From a virus, in IMG/VR virus record IMGVR_UViG_3300030109_003946, positions 1-27,300 of that record: 27,300 nt of DNA. One strand, 5' to 3'. Below are positions 16,847 through 23,384 of the stretch, piece by piece; position 1 is the first letter of the stretch, and every line of letters starts with the position of its first letter. The notes under the pieces are model-generated. The model was not told the DNA's origin. It did no database searches and saw only the letters and a program-made list of their open reading frames with translations. The position numbers were made by a program, and so were the translations under genes.

Positions 16847-17192
16847 TTTTATCTTTAATTATACTTGGTAATTTGATAGTTATATCTCCAGAAAGCTCAA
16901 CATCATTGTCTTTGTTCCATTTTCTGCGAGATTCAAGCCAAAACATAGTTGCTTTTGTGTTTTCACCAGATGTTGCCATTTCCTGCATGACACTTGCAAC
17001 AAGATTATCTGTTTTAACTCTTCCAAAAGCTAATTCTTTTTTGAATTTTTTTATAATCGTACTTTCTGATACTGATGAACCATCTTCTTTAAAGATATAA
17101 TGTGATATTTCTTCTGGGGTAAACCCTTTACCTGCAAGGTCAATAACTCTTTCTTTATCTGCTTCTGTGGGTATAAATGGTTTCATAGGCAT
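16839..17192 (-). CDS. terS: Terminase small subunit
   Basis: This encodes 117 residues. The N-terminal 55 residues resemble a helix-turn-helix (DKERVIDLAGKGFTPEEISH, then SVSESTIIKKFKKEL). They are followed by 'NLVASVMQEMATSGENTKAT' and MFWLESRRKWN, the typical oligomerisation end in which 'A..G....a.iFWLK.R..W' recurs. It recognises packaging sites in DNA and directs the large subunit. It lies immediately upstream of terL with an eight-base overlap, and its start overlaps the end of the DUF115-like gene by one base. Confidence 0.85.
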   Translation of the reverse strand: MPMKPFIPTEADKERVIDLAGKGFTPEEISHYIFKEDGSSVSESTIIKKFKKELAFGRVKTDNLVASVMQEMATSGENTKATMFWLESRRKWNKDNDVELSGDITIKLPSIIKDKNV

Positions 17193-18109
17193 TATGCAGC
17201 TTCCTTACCACACCATTTTAGGTTCATTTCTGCATCTGCATGGAGTCCATATCCTGCTGCCAAGCTAGGAAGTAACCCTTCGCCATAAACCTGTATATTT
17301 ATTGGGTCAAATGCTTTCATTTGTATTAATTCTCCGATTTTTTCTAATAATGCCTCAAAATCAAGACATTGTTTTGCCATATGACTGTTTGTTTTAAATA
17401 TTTCCTTGCCGAGTTTGGATTTTAAAGCTACCTCTCCTTCTCGAGCATCAGGGGGTTTTGGTTTACTATAAGCATGAGCCTTGTCCTCCCTGAGAGAACT
17501 GTCAAAACCAAAGAGCCTAAAATCCCTATAACCAAGCAAATAACCCACGAGGACAGACCGCAAGCCAACTGTAGTAGGACCAGGGACAACTTTCCAAGCC
17601 CTGTTACGAAACTCCTCATAGAGAATTTTACTTGGGTATTCTTCACCAAAGTAATCAACTCCTGCGTGCCAGAGTATAACCTCCGAGCCTTTGAGATTAT
17701 CGAATACCTTCGGATGACATTGACCTGCCACCAGATATTTGCCCTTTCTATGGGGGTTCTGAACATAATCTTTAACCCATTCTTTAGGGTCTAAAAGGCA
17801 TGCATAGTCAGGTTTTATCTTACGACCCATCAAATAATCGTGTGTTTTGTTACACGCTAGTATTTTTGCCTTTTTAGACAGTTTACGAATAGTTTTTAAC
17901 TCGTCTGCTAAACTCGGACCACCTCCGCAAATCAAAAGTGTTCCTTTTCCTGTGTTTTGATACTCAAAAATATCAGGAAGGTTACGTTTCATAACCTTTC
18001 GTGTTCTTTCAACCATTTCCCAGAATAAAAGCCTTCCCTGACCTTTTTTCTGTAAACTTGTTTCCTTTAAATTGGTTTTAGCAAGGGTTTCAAGTGTTAC
18101 GGTTGACAT
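17192..18109 (-). CDS. DUF115/MptE-like glycan-associated protein
   Basis: This encodes 305 residues from the ATG at 18107-18109, which has a GGAGAA site; an upstream TTG start is less likely. The hallmark is ICGGGPSLADEL at residues 60-71, the GGGPSL nucleotide-binding loop of the DUF115 (6-hydroxymethylpterin pyrophosphokinase MptE-like) family. Later come KPDYACLLDPKEWV (about residues 97-110) and VPGPTTVGLRSVLVGYLLGY, followed by FGFDSS, which match the family's Rossmann-like core. In bacteria such proteins act with glycosyltransferases in surface or flagellin glycan assembly. The gene overlaps the 779-residue glycosyltransferase, which supports a joint role. Substrate unknown. Presence of a glycan gene directly ahead of terminase is unusual but seen in some marine phages. 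Confidence 0.75.
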   Translation of the reverse strand: MSTVTLETLAKTNLKETSLQKKGQGRLLFWEMVERTRKVMKRNLPDIFEYQNTGKGTLLICGGGPSLADELKTIRKLSKKAKILACNKTHDYLMGRKIKPDYACLLDPKEWVKDYVQNPHRKGKYLVAGQCHPKVFDNLKGSEVILWHAGVDYFGEEYPSKILYEEFRNRAWKVVPGPTTVGLRSVLVGYLLGYRDFRLFGFDSSLREDKAHAYSKPKPPDAREGEVALKSKLGKEIFKTNSHMAKQCLDFEALLEKIGELIQMKAFDPINIQVYGEGLLPSLAAGYGLHADAEMNLKWCGKEAA

Positions 18110-20436
18110 AAAACAGTTCTCCAACCAATAAGCTCTCCATCAGGGTCTTTTGGAAACTTATTCTGATGAAACTCCAATGGTTTAAACGGTATTAAATCAT
18201 ATGCCTTTTTTAAATCAAAATTACATTTAAAACTGTGTTTTTCCTGCAATTTCATAATCGTATTGGGCAAAGTAACATCCGAAAACTCAGGCACAGTTGG
18301 GGTTTGTGCAGAAACGGCAGCTTCTTTGATGTTTTCAGTTATACCCTGCCCAATTCTAGCTGATAATCCATGTCCACCTTCACCAAGCCTGACGGTCGGA
18401 ATACCTGCTAAAGCAGCTTCCAAGCCTGTTCCACAACCAGAGACATGAATTATACATCTGGAATCTTCTAATCTTTCTAAAAACGGTGTTCTGTCGTCTA
18501 ATTCACCAAATCCTTCCCAAAAGGACATATCTTCACTTGGGTGACACCGTATAAGTGGGTTTTCAAGCTCATCTATAGCTTTTCGTGTTAGGCCATACCC
18601 CTGTATCTCATGGGATATCTGATAAGCAAGAAAATCAAAAACTTCTTCTGACACACCTCCGAGTAATCGGACTGTGCCTATAACCATATCGTTAAAAGTA
18701 CGACCAAAGTTATTGAGTGTTCCAACCATAGTGCAAAGAACATTACGATTACCTCCCTTGATTTTTGTTGCCAAAATACTTCGTGGGTTGCCTGTTATCT
18801 CTACAGGTGTTTGTGTTAATTGCTTAAATAATTGTTTTTGCTCGTCTGAGTGTGCAAATATCATATCTGCATAATCAAGACATCTTTTATCGACACTTGG
18901 TTTATACAACTCCATAAGGGGTTGCATAGGAAAAAGCTCTTCATCCATCAGGGTTATTAAATGCCCTGCATTTATTGCATCTGTAAATACACCTACATCC
19001 TGTGTATTAGCGGATTTCCATAATATAACTCCAGGTGGAAGGTCATGCCAGTTCTGCATTTGCCATCTATTACCAATAACAACCTTCCATCCCTTCATCT
19101 GTTTAGCAAGCCATTCTCTTGAGGCTAACTCTCTTGCTGACACCTCAACAGGCAAATAAAGTATTTTTTCAACTCTTCTTTCCTGTTTTTCAACAGTTTC
19201 CGTTTTAACCTTTTTTTGTGGCAGGTTTTCAAAACACCGTCTTAATAAACGAAGGTAAAGACGTTCTGCCTCCTTGAGATTAAGGCTTTTCAACTCATTC
19301 TTTGCTTTTGCCTCAAGGTCGTTTAACTCTTTGTTAATTCTTTCTCTTGGTGTAACAACAATCCTATTAAACTTATCCCTGTATTTTTGTCGGGTGGGGT
19401 CACTTTCCTGCCATTTATTCTTGCCCGAATTACACCAGATAATGCTGTTATCACCATACTCGTAGGAAACCTCTTCCTCTCCGAGTGTGTGTATTTTGGG
19501 GTGCTGTCTTTGCCAGATCGCCCATAGTGCTGCCTGGTCTATCTGCCATATCATTTTATCCGTTTTATACAGATGATAGATATAATCTGCGACCCCTTTC
19601 CAATATGTATTGGCTTTTCCTATGCATACAGAGGCATTACAGACATTCCAGGGTTCTAATCGTGCAGGTCTTAATCTCATGCCGATTTCCACCTGTGGAA
19701 GCTCTTTAAAAGGGCGGTGTGCAAGTGCATCAACATCTAACAAACAGGAATATTCACCTGTTTTTTTCATAAACTCATACCAACGGATAAACCGTATGCT
19801 ATGATAATATTCCGCATTGGCTTCAGGCTGTTCTACCGTTAATCCAGTGTCTAGCCCAAGCTCATCTATGACCTGCTCAACAAACTGTGCAGGACCATCC
19901 ATAATATGCACATGACAGCCATTTCCAAGAGAGGCTAACAGCTTTGCACCAAACTTCCTGAAATATACACCATCACAAAATAAATATGCCACAAACCCTT
20001 TGGGGGTGGGTCTTATTTCGGTGACATGGGGTAGGCTATACCCAAGATACAAAGGCGTAGTATCTGTAAAAACACCTCTAATATCTTTCTCATGCTTCCA
20101 ATGGGAACGCATAACATCAAAGTCACCATTTAAAAATGCTTTTGTACCCTCGCAAACATTCAACGCACCTGAACCACTTAACTGTGGCTGATGATAGATA
20201 AACCCTATATCTGTTTGATCGACTGCATGATAAGGCGGTAAACCATGCTCCTTGCGTGCTTCCCACTCTTTTTCAACTATATCCATGAAACCCCAATCCC
20301 TATGTGTAGAGAAGGGATGAGTTTCTCTACACGAAGGAAGTACTAAATGAGTAGTATGAGTAGTCAAGAGTGTCACCTTGACGTTTTCCGCATTAGCACA
20401 AAAATACAAGTAACGCAAGAAAATACTTTGAGACAT
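18097..20436 (-). CDS. Two-domain glycosyltransferase (GT-A-like plus surface-carbohydrate-type GT-B-like)
   Basis: This encodes 779 residues from the ATG at 20434-20436. Residues about 148-345 look like a GT-A sugar transferase: GFVAYLFCDGVYFRKFGAKL, a DVD motif at 234-236 (CLLDVDALAH) and QIDQAALWAIW near 298-308. A charged helical linker spans about 365-425. From 426 the pattern ILYLPVEVSARELASREWLA, then VILWKSANTQD, resembles the bacterial 'surface carbohydrate biosynthesis' family, ending with SGCGTGLEAALAGIPTVRLG near 680, a GT-B-like donor-site loop. Together they could build or modify a glycan on host surface or virion. The start is doubtful: no ribosome site precedes 20436, and an ATG at 20286 preceded by GGGG is an alternative that would leave a hairpin in the leader. 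The two-domain fusion is probably real because the frame is uninterrupted. Confidence 0.75.
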   Translation of the reverse strand: MSQSIFLRYLYFCANAENVKVTLLTTHTTHLVLPSCRETHPFSTHRDWGFMDIVEKEWEARKEHGLPPYHAVDQTDIGFIYHQPQLSGSGALNVCEGTKAFLNGDFDVMRSHWKHEKDIRGVFTDTTPLYLGYSLPHVTEIRPTPKGFVAYLFCDGVYFRKFGAKLLASLGNGCHVHIMDGPAQFVEQVIDELGLDTGLTVEQPEANAEYYHSIRFIRWYEFMKKTGEYSCLLDVDALAHRPFKELPQVEIGMRLRPARLEPWNVCNASVCIGKANTYWKGVADYIYHLYKTDKMIWQIDQAALWAIWQRQHPKIHTLGEEEVSYEYGDNSIIWCNSGKNKWQESDPTRQKYRDKFNRIVVTPRERINKELNDLEAKAKNELKSLNLKEAERLYLRLLRRCFENLPQKKVKTETVEKQERRVEKILYLPVEVSARELASREWLAKQMKGWKVVIGNRWQMQNWHDLPPGVILWKSANTQDVGVFTDAINAGHLITLMDEELFPMQPLMELYKPSVDKRCLDYADMIFAHSDEQKQLFKQLTQTPVEITGNPRSILATKIKGGNRNVLCTMVGTLNNFGRTFNDMVIGTVRLLGGVSEEVFDFLAYQISHEIQGYGLTRKAIDELENPLIRCHPSEDMSFWEGFGELDDRTPFLERLEDSRCIIHVSGCGTGLEAALAGIPTVRLGEGGHGLSARIGQGITENIKEAAVSAQTPTVPEFSDVTLPNTIMKLQEKHSFKCNFDLKKAYDLIPFKPLEFHQNKFPKDPDGELIGWRTVLCQP
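20304..20332. repeat. Perfect 10-bp inverted repeat near the glycosyltransferase start
   Basis: GTGTAGAGAA (20304-20313) and TTCTCTACAC (20323-20332) are perfect inverted copies with a nine-base loop. There is no U-tract on either side, so it is not an ordinary terminator. It lies inside the annotated frame, or 18 bases ahead of the alternative start at 20286, where it would be a leader hairpin or operator. Two tandem 9-mers ATGAGTAGT lie close by at 20347-20364. Confidence 0.7.
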
Positions 20437-20534
20437 TATTGGGATATTTTTGGATGGGTGATCTAAGTACTATAATAATAACCCCCATAAAATTATTTGG
20501 GTGGTGGGGGGTGCTGCAAAATAGATCAAAATAC

Positions 20535-20714
20535 ATAGCTTGCTATAGAACATAAAGGGAACATAAAGAGAACAAAACGTGAACAAAACTAGAACATATC
20601 GCTCCTGGTGGAACATAACGAGAACAAAACAAGAACATTAGTCACAGCTGCATAGCTTGCTATGTAATATTATTATATAGCTTGCGTTGTATTTTTTATT
20701 ATATAGCTGACTAT
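20535..20714. repeat. ATAGCTTGCTAT palindromes flanking the iterons
   Basis: ATAGCTTGCTAT (arms ATAGC/GCTAT, two-base centre) occurs at 20535-20546, just before the iterons, and at 20652-20663, just after. Degenerate copies follow: ATAGCTTGCGTT at 20677-20688 and ATAGCTGACTAT at 20703-20714, spaced 25-26 bases. The two perfect copies share the 13-mer CATAGCTTGCTAT. A third identical 13-mer lies far away at 11850-11862 inside the small membrane-protein gene. Arm symmetry suggests a dimeric DNA-binding protein. Confidence 0.8.
20548..20643 (+). repeat. Array of eight 11-bp iterons (consensus GAACAWAAMGA)
   Basis: GAAC recurs at 20548, 20559, 20570, 20581 and 20592, each exactly 11 bases apart. 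After an eight-base interruption (TCCTGGTG, 20603-20610) it recurs at 20611, 20622 and 20633, again 11 apart. Typical units are GAACATAAAGA and GAACAAAACGT; the last unit, GAACATTAGTC, has decayed. An 11-base period puts every copy on nearly the same face of the helix, as in iterons bound cooperatively by an initiator or repressor. The array is flanked by identical palindromes and followed by AT-rich DNA. There are no spacers, so this is not a CRISPR array. Confidence 0.9.
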
Positions 20715-20753
20715 TTATTATTCTAACGCTGAAATATTTTTAGGGAGATTTTC

Positions 20754-20807
20754 GTGAAAAAGGGTTTTTTTCGTTTTTTCAATTTTCTAATGATTCATAA
20801 TAACTAA
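20754..20807 (+). CDS. Possible 17-residue leader peptide
   Basis: A GTG at 20754 with a GGGAG site six bases upstream opens a 17-codon frame (MKKGFFRFFNFLMIHNN) that ends at the TAA at 20805-20807. Phenylalanine makes up five of 17 residues. It could be a leader or attenuation peptide for the early operon, or simply chance in AT-rich DNA. The only support is the ribosome site and position. Confidence 0.2.
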   Translation: MKKGFFRFFNFLMIHNN

Positions 20808-20873
20808 ATTAATCTATTATCCTTATATACATATATTAATAATTAAATAAGCAATACAAGGGGGTTTATCCGC

Positions 20874-20888
20874 TTGCACGTTGTGCAA
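20874..20888. promoter_or_regulatory. Operator-like palindrome TTGCAC-GTT-GTGCAA before the early operon
   Basis: TTGCAC (20874-20879) and GTGCAA (20883-20888) are perfect inverted halves with a three-base centre. They lie 60 bases ahead of the first early gene. The left half could also serve as a weak -35, with CATAAA seventeen bases on as a -10. The divergent region at 26305-26387 shares a CTTGCA and an ATATGT at similar spacing, so a common regulator is possible. Confidence 0.45.
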
Positions 20889-20948
20889 ATATATGTCATA
20901 AATCTAATACTAATTAATTATTCAAAAAACTATGAAGGGGTTTTTTAA

Positions 20949-21212
20949 ATGGATAAATATAGAGAATATCTACTTAATAAGAATAAATCTGATAATACTA
21001 TTAAGAAATATATAGCAGTTATCAACCAAGTATCTAAAGAGCAAAATGTTGATTATTGGTCATTAATTGGTAATGAATGGGCCATAAGATTTAATTTTGA
21101 TAAATGGCTTGAGCTTCCACATAAAAAATATGGAACTAATAAAGAAAGAAATATAGCAGGTAAGCATTATTATTCAGCTCCATTCTCAGCATTAAGGAAG
21201 TGTCATGGATAA
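20949..21212 (+). CDS. Stand-alone recombinase core-binding-like protein
   Basis: This encodes 87 residues beginning MDKYREYLLNKNKSDNTIKK, followed by YIAVINQVSKEQNVDYWSLI. The 'YL..KN.S.NTIKKY...I' opening is the hallmark of the N-terminal SAM-like core-binding domain of tyrosine recombinases. The catalytic domain with its R-H-R-Y residues is absent, and the frame stops after about one domain. GAAGGGG precedes the ATG. The next gene looks like a diverged paralogue and overlaps by eight bases. It may bind DNA or interfere with a recombinase, or may be a remnant. As first gene of the plus-strand operon it is probably expressed early. Confidence 0.6.
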   Translation: MDKYREYLLNKNKSDNTIKKYIAVINQVSKEQNVDYWSLIGNEWAIRFNFDKWLELPHKKYGTNKERNIAGKHYYSAPFSALRKCHG

Positions 21213-21450
21213 TTTTGTGAATTACCTATTAAACAAAGATAAGCCATTATCTATCAGTTCTGCAAATAGATATAAAAACAGCGTGAAACGTGTTTATCGT
21301 GATTTAGGCTTAGATATAGCAAGTACATCTGATGAGGCTAAAAAGCACTTAACATTATGGCTATCAGATAATTATGAATTAAATAAGAAGGGGAACCGTC
21401 AGTGGTCCGCTTCTATGAGTAATTTTATTAAATTTTTGGAGGTAAATTAA
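21205..21450 (+). CDS. Second stand-alone recombinase core-binding-like protein
   Basis: This encodes 81 residues beginning MDNFVNYLLNKDKPLSISSA, followed by NRYKNSVKRVYRDLGLDI. Its opening aligns by eye with the preceding protein (MDxxxxYLLNKxK...I..Y...I..V), so the two are probable paralogues of the SAM-like core-binding fold. Here also no catalytic recombinase domain follows. The C-terminus reads WSASMSNFIKFLEVN, like the final helix of such a domain. AAGGAAG precedes the ATG; the frame overlaps the upstream gene by eight bases and the downstream gene by one. Confidence 0.6.
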   Translation: MDNFVNYLLNKDKPLSISSANRYKNSVKRVYRDLGLDIASTSDEAKKHLTLWLSDNYELNKKGNRQWSASMSNFIKFLEVN

Positions 21451-21689
21451 TGAGATATTTGAAAATAGATACTAATTTTAAAAAGGGTATTATTCGTGAA
21501 GCTCTTGAAAAGAGACTAAGAAGTTTAGAATACAAAGAGGAAAAAATAAGAAAAGAAGCTAGAGAATTAAATTATAATGGTGATGAAAATTTAAGAATTA
21601 GATCAAAAAATAATTATAAAGAAAAAATGATTGTTTGCGATTTAATTGATGATCTTTGTTGTATCGAACCAGAGGGGGAATATAAATAA
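21450..21689 (+). CDS. Small charged helical protein of the early operon
   Basis: This encodes 79 residues, highly charged (KRLRSLEYKEEKIRKEAREL), probably a coiled coil in the first half, and ending CDLIDDLCCIEPEGEYK with three cysteines. GGAGG precedes the ATG, and both ends overlap neighbours by one base (TAATG), so it is translationally coupled. I do not recognise the family. Confidence 0.6.
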   Translation: MRYLKIDTNFKKGIIREALEKRLRSLEYKEEKIRKEARELNYNGDENLRIRSKNNYKEKMIVCDLIDDLCCIEPEGEYK

Positions 21690-21982
21690 TGCGTAGTTTT
21701 AAAAATTTTATTGGTGATAATAATATTAAAATATCTGATAAGGGCGGTCTTTATTCATATATAGACCAAAGTGGACAAGAATGGCTTGTTAATCGAATTG
21801 TTTGCTCTCTTTTTCAAGAAAACACTGATTTTGGGTTACCTACTAGAATAAATCACTTGTGCGAATTTACTGCAACAAATGGTGCAGGATTTGTAGATAG
21901 ACCCATTAAGGGAAATAGAGATGATCTACAATTCATTGCAACTTTTAAGGAAGGCATTGAACTGCTTAAATGTTCTGCTTAG
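21689..21982 (+). CDS. Hypothetical early protein
   Basis: This encodes 97 residues with an AGAGGGGG ribosome site inside the end of the upstream gene. The product begins MRSFKNFIGDNNIKISDKGG and has SYIDQSGQEWLVNRIVCSLF in the middle. Three cysteines are present (C58 region and CSA end). No motif recognised. It is the last gene before the first structured intergenic module. Confidence 0.6.
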   Translation: MRSFKNFIGDNNIKISDKGGLYSYIDQSGQEWLVNRIVCSLFQENTDFGLPTRINHLCEFTATNGAGFVDRPIKGNRDDLQFIATFKEGIELLKCSA

Positions 21983-21987
21983 TTTTT

Positions 21988-22053
21988 GGGGGGAATTTCC
22001 CCCCATTTCTTAGAGTAGTCTTGAGAGACTATTCTAAGAAGTGGTAACACTTC
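21988..22053 (+). ncRNA. Structured intergenic module A (three hairpins)
   Basis: Hairpin 1 is GGGGGG (21988-21993), loop AATTT, CCCCCC (21999-22004), followed by a weak T-rich stretch, and may be a terminator. Hairpin 2 is a 15-bp stem (22007-22021 with 22026-22040) closed by TGAG, with one G-U pair and no mismatches. Hairpin 3 is GAAGTG-GTAA-CACTTC (22038-22053), a six-bp stem with a GNRA-type loop. Its first three bases are the last three of hairpin 2, so the two stems compete or stack. The next gene begins 33 bases on. The same order recurs in modules B and C. Confidence 0.75.
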
Positions 22054-22085
22054 GCAACCTCAACAACTTTTGAAGGAAGTTAAAA

Positions 22086-22595
22086 ATGGAAATTACAGAA
22101 GTAAATAAAACTAGAATAATAGCAGATAGCATAGACAATGCTTTTATAACTAAAGATTATCCTTATGGATTTAAATTAAGGACACAACGTAAAACCTGGA
22201 TTGAAACAAATGGGAAAAGAGGCGATAGAGTTTGTCATCAGACATTTAATCCTAAAAAAAATATTTGGAATAAGCCAAAAAAATCAACTTATTCGACTGC
22301 TATAGTTCTTTATCTTAACGATAAGGGTTATATAGATACTTATTATGTTGATAATCATGACAGTGAACATATTAAAAGGTTTATTGATACTTTTGAATTA
22401 AATGCACAACAAATTAAAAATTTGAATGGATATTTAGCTCTTAATAAGGTCATGAAAAATGTCACTTGGACTGTTGAACCTACAGCAAAAACACAATCAG
22501 AACGTGATAAACACAAGCAAAGACAAGATGCAATAACTAGTAAAATTGTAAATGCTTGGAATTATGAAGCTCATAAACTTAATAAGGGGGTTTGA
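22086..22595 (+). CDS. Conserved hypothetical phage protein
   Basis: This encodes 169 residues. The recognisable part is RTQRKTWIETNGKRGDRVCH followed by QTFNPKKNIWNKPKKSTYST. It resembles a small family of environmental-phage proteins in which 'R.WIE.......R...QT.NPKT..WNKPKKSTY' recurs. I know no function. After it come AIVLYLNDKGYIDTYYVDNH, a helical middle and a basic C-terminus. GAAGGAAG precedes the ATG. The gene is bracketed by structured modules A and B. Confidence 0.65.
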   Translation: MEITEVNKTRIIADSIDNAFITKDYPYGFKLRTQRKTWIETNGKRGDRVCHQTFNPKKNIWNKPKKSTYSTAIVLYLNDKGYIDTYYVDNHDSEHIKRFIDTFELNAQQIKNLNGYLALNKVMKNVTWTVEPTAKTQSERDKHKQRQDAITSKIVNAWNYEAHKLNKGV

Positions 22596-22596
22596 C

Positions 22597-22743
22597 ATGT
22601 CAGTTTATAAAAAACATCAAGATAAAATTAAAAAACAAAATAATAAATATCCATTAATGGAGTATTTTTTGGATAACAAGCCATTAAAAGAGTGTTCTGT
22701 AGAATGTCAAAAACAACTTAATCAATTGAATTTGAAGGCTTAA
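22597..22743 (+). CDS. Small basic protein of the early operon
   Basis: This encodes 48 residues from the ATG at 22597, which has AAGGGGG upstream. A longer frame starting at 22552 lies inside the preceding gene and is less likely. The product MSVYKKHQDKIKKQNNKYPL is basic at first and ends with two cysteines (CSVEC at 34-38 region). One base separates it from the stop of the preceding gene. Function unknown. Confidence 0.5.
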   Translation: MSVYKKHQDKIKKQNNKYPLMEYFLDNKPLKECSVECQKQLNQLNLKA

Positions 22744-22754
22744 ACCTGGTTTTA

Positions 22755-22841
22755 GGGGGGGGGTGCTATACCCTCCCATTTCCTTAAATAGCTTATTCTG
22801 AGGCTTTAAAATGGGCTATTTTAGGAAGTGGATAACACTTC
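22755..22841 (+). ncRNA. Structured intergenic module B (three hairpins)
   Basis: Hairpin 1 pairs the G-run (22755-22763) with CCCTCCC (22771-22777), about seven pairs with one G-U. Hairpin 2 is a 13-position stem with a single mismatch (22780-22792 with 22815-22827), extendable inward. Hairpin 3 is GAAGTG-GATAA-CACTTC (22825-22841), the same six-bp arms as in module A but with one extra base in the loop. The start of hairpin 3 overlaps the end of hairpin 2 by three bases, exactly as in A. A GAAGGGGG site and the next ATG follow. Confidence 0.75.
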
Positions 22842-22872
22842 ATAACACTAATTACCTTGAAGGGGGTATTAT

Positions 22873-23136
22873 ATGGATAATCAGACTATTATAGAAAGTT
22901 ATAGAGAAGCAAAGCCAAACACAAAGAAAAGTGATTCTGAAATAATTGAATTATATGTATCAGATGATGAGGGAGGGTTCATAAACGAATTAGCTGCACA
23001 AAGTTGTCCTTCGTATTATGAGACAGATGATTTTGATTTTAGGATTTTTGAAAGAGATTACGGGGTTTTTACCTGTTTATTTGAAAAAATTGTTTGTGTT
23101 GAAACCCTGGATTATTTAATTTTTGAAAGGTGTTAA
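22873..23136 (+). CDS. Acidic hypothetical early protein
   Basis: This encodes 87 residues, strongly acidic (SDSEIIELYVSDDEGGFINE, then YETDDFDFRIFERDYG), with four cysteines. GAAGGGGG precedes the ATG. Small acidic early phage proteins are often inhibitors or DNA mimics of host factors, but there is no direct evidence here. It follows module B and is one base from the next gene. Confidence 0.55.
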   Translation: MDNQTIIESYREAKPNTKKSDSEIIELYVSDDEGGFINELAAQSCPSYYETDDFDFRIFERDYGVFTCLFEKIVCVETLDYLIFERC

Positions 23137-23137
23137 A

Positions 23138-23371
23138 ATGAGTATAGTAGATAAAAGAGAGCTTACTACAATGGAAAAAGTATGGATTGAGGTAGCATTA
23201 AAAAATTTATTAAAGGGAAAAAATAAAAATAAAGTTAAATGGAAATTATTAAAACAAATAACAGATGAGAGGTTATGTTGTTCTGGATTACAAATAGACG
23301 TTCTTGAAAATTTAAATAGAAATTGGGATAATTTAAACAAAGTCAAAATTATACCATTTAAAGAAGAATAA
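23138..23371 (+). CDS. Basic hypothetical early protein
   Basis: This encodes 77 residues from the ATG at 23138, with an AAAGGTG ribosome site. A TTG-start extension to 23123 would overlap the upstream gene and is not needed. It is lysine-rich and helical (VWIEVALKNLLKGKNKNKVK), with a CC pair in the middle. It ends just before the terminator at 23385. Function unknown. The preceding gene is acidic and this one basic, so they could form a complex, but that is speculation. Confidence 0.5.
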   Translation: MSIVDKRELTTMEKVWIEVALKNLLKGKNKNKVKWKLLKQITDERLCCSGLQIDVLENLNRNWDNLNKVKIIPFKEE

Positions 23372-23384
23372 CCCCTTAAACTTA

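Larger units (their letters stand above)
20437..20948. other. Divergent intergenic control region
   Basis: These 512 bases separate the minus-strand late genes from the plus-strand early genes and contain no convincing gene apart from a possible 17-residue leader. From left to right I see: a C-run/G-run pair (CCCCC at 20482-20486 and GGGGGG near 20506-20511) flanking an AT-rich imperfect palindrome, a first ATAGCTTGCTAT palindrome (20535-20546), eight 11-bp iterons (20548-20643), further ATAGCT-type palindromes (20652-20714), a very AT-rich tract (about 20660-20860), and a TTGCAC-GTT-GTGCAA palindrome (20874-20888). Divergent promoters for both operons must lie here, but no strong sigma-70 match could be fixed. 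A replication origin is plausible. Confidence 0.7.

Noticed and set aside
17428-17794. Frames overlapping the DUF115-like gene on both strands
   Set aside because: They lie in the middle of a gene with a clear family signature, lack ribosome sites and show no motif of their own.
20548-20643. CRISPR array
   Set aside because: Units are only 11 bases and contiguous, without unique spacers, and no cas gene is nearby. Iterons explain the pattern better.
20949-21450. A frameshifted full-length integrase
   Set aside because: Neither frame nor its neighbours contain the R...HxxR...Y catalytic pattern, and both short frames have their own ribosome sites, so two small genes fit better than one broken recombinase.
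21988-22053. tRNA or known riboswitch
   Set aside because: Three separate simple hairpins do not make a cloverleaf, and no anticodon arm, CCA end or ligand-core motif was found.
22552-22597. Upstream start for the small basic gene
   Set aside because: It lies inside the preceding gene in another frame without a ribosome site. The ATG at 22597 has AAGGGGG at good spacing.
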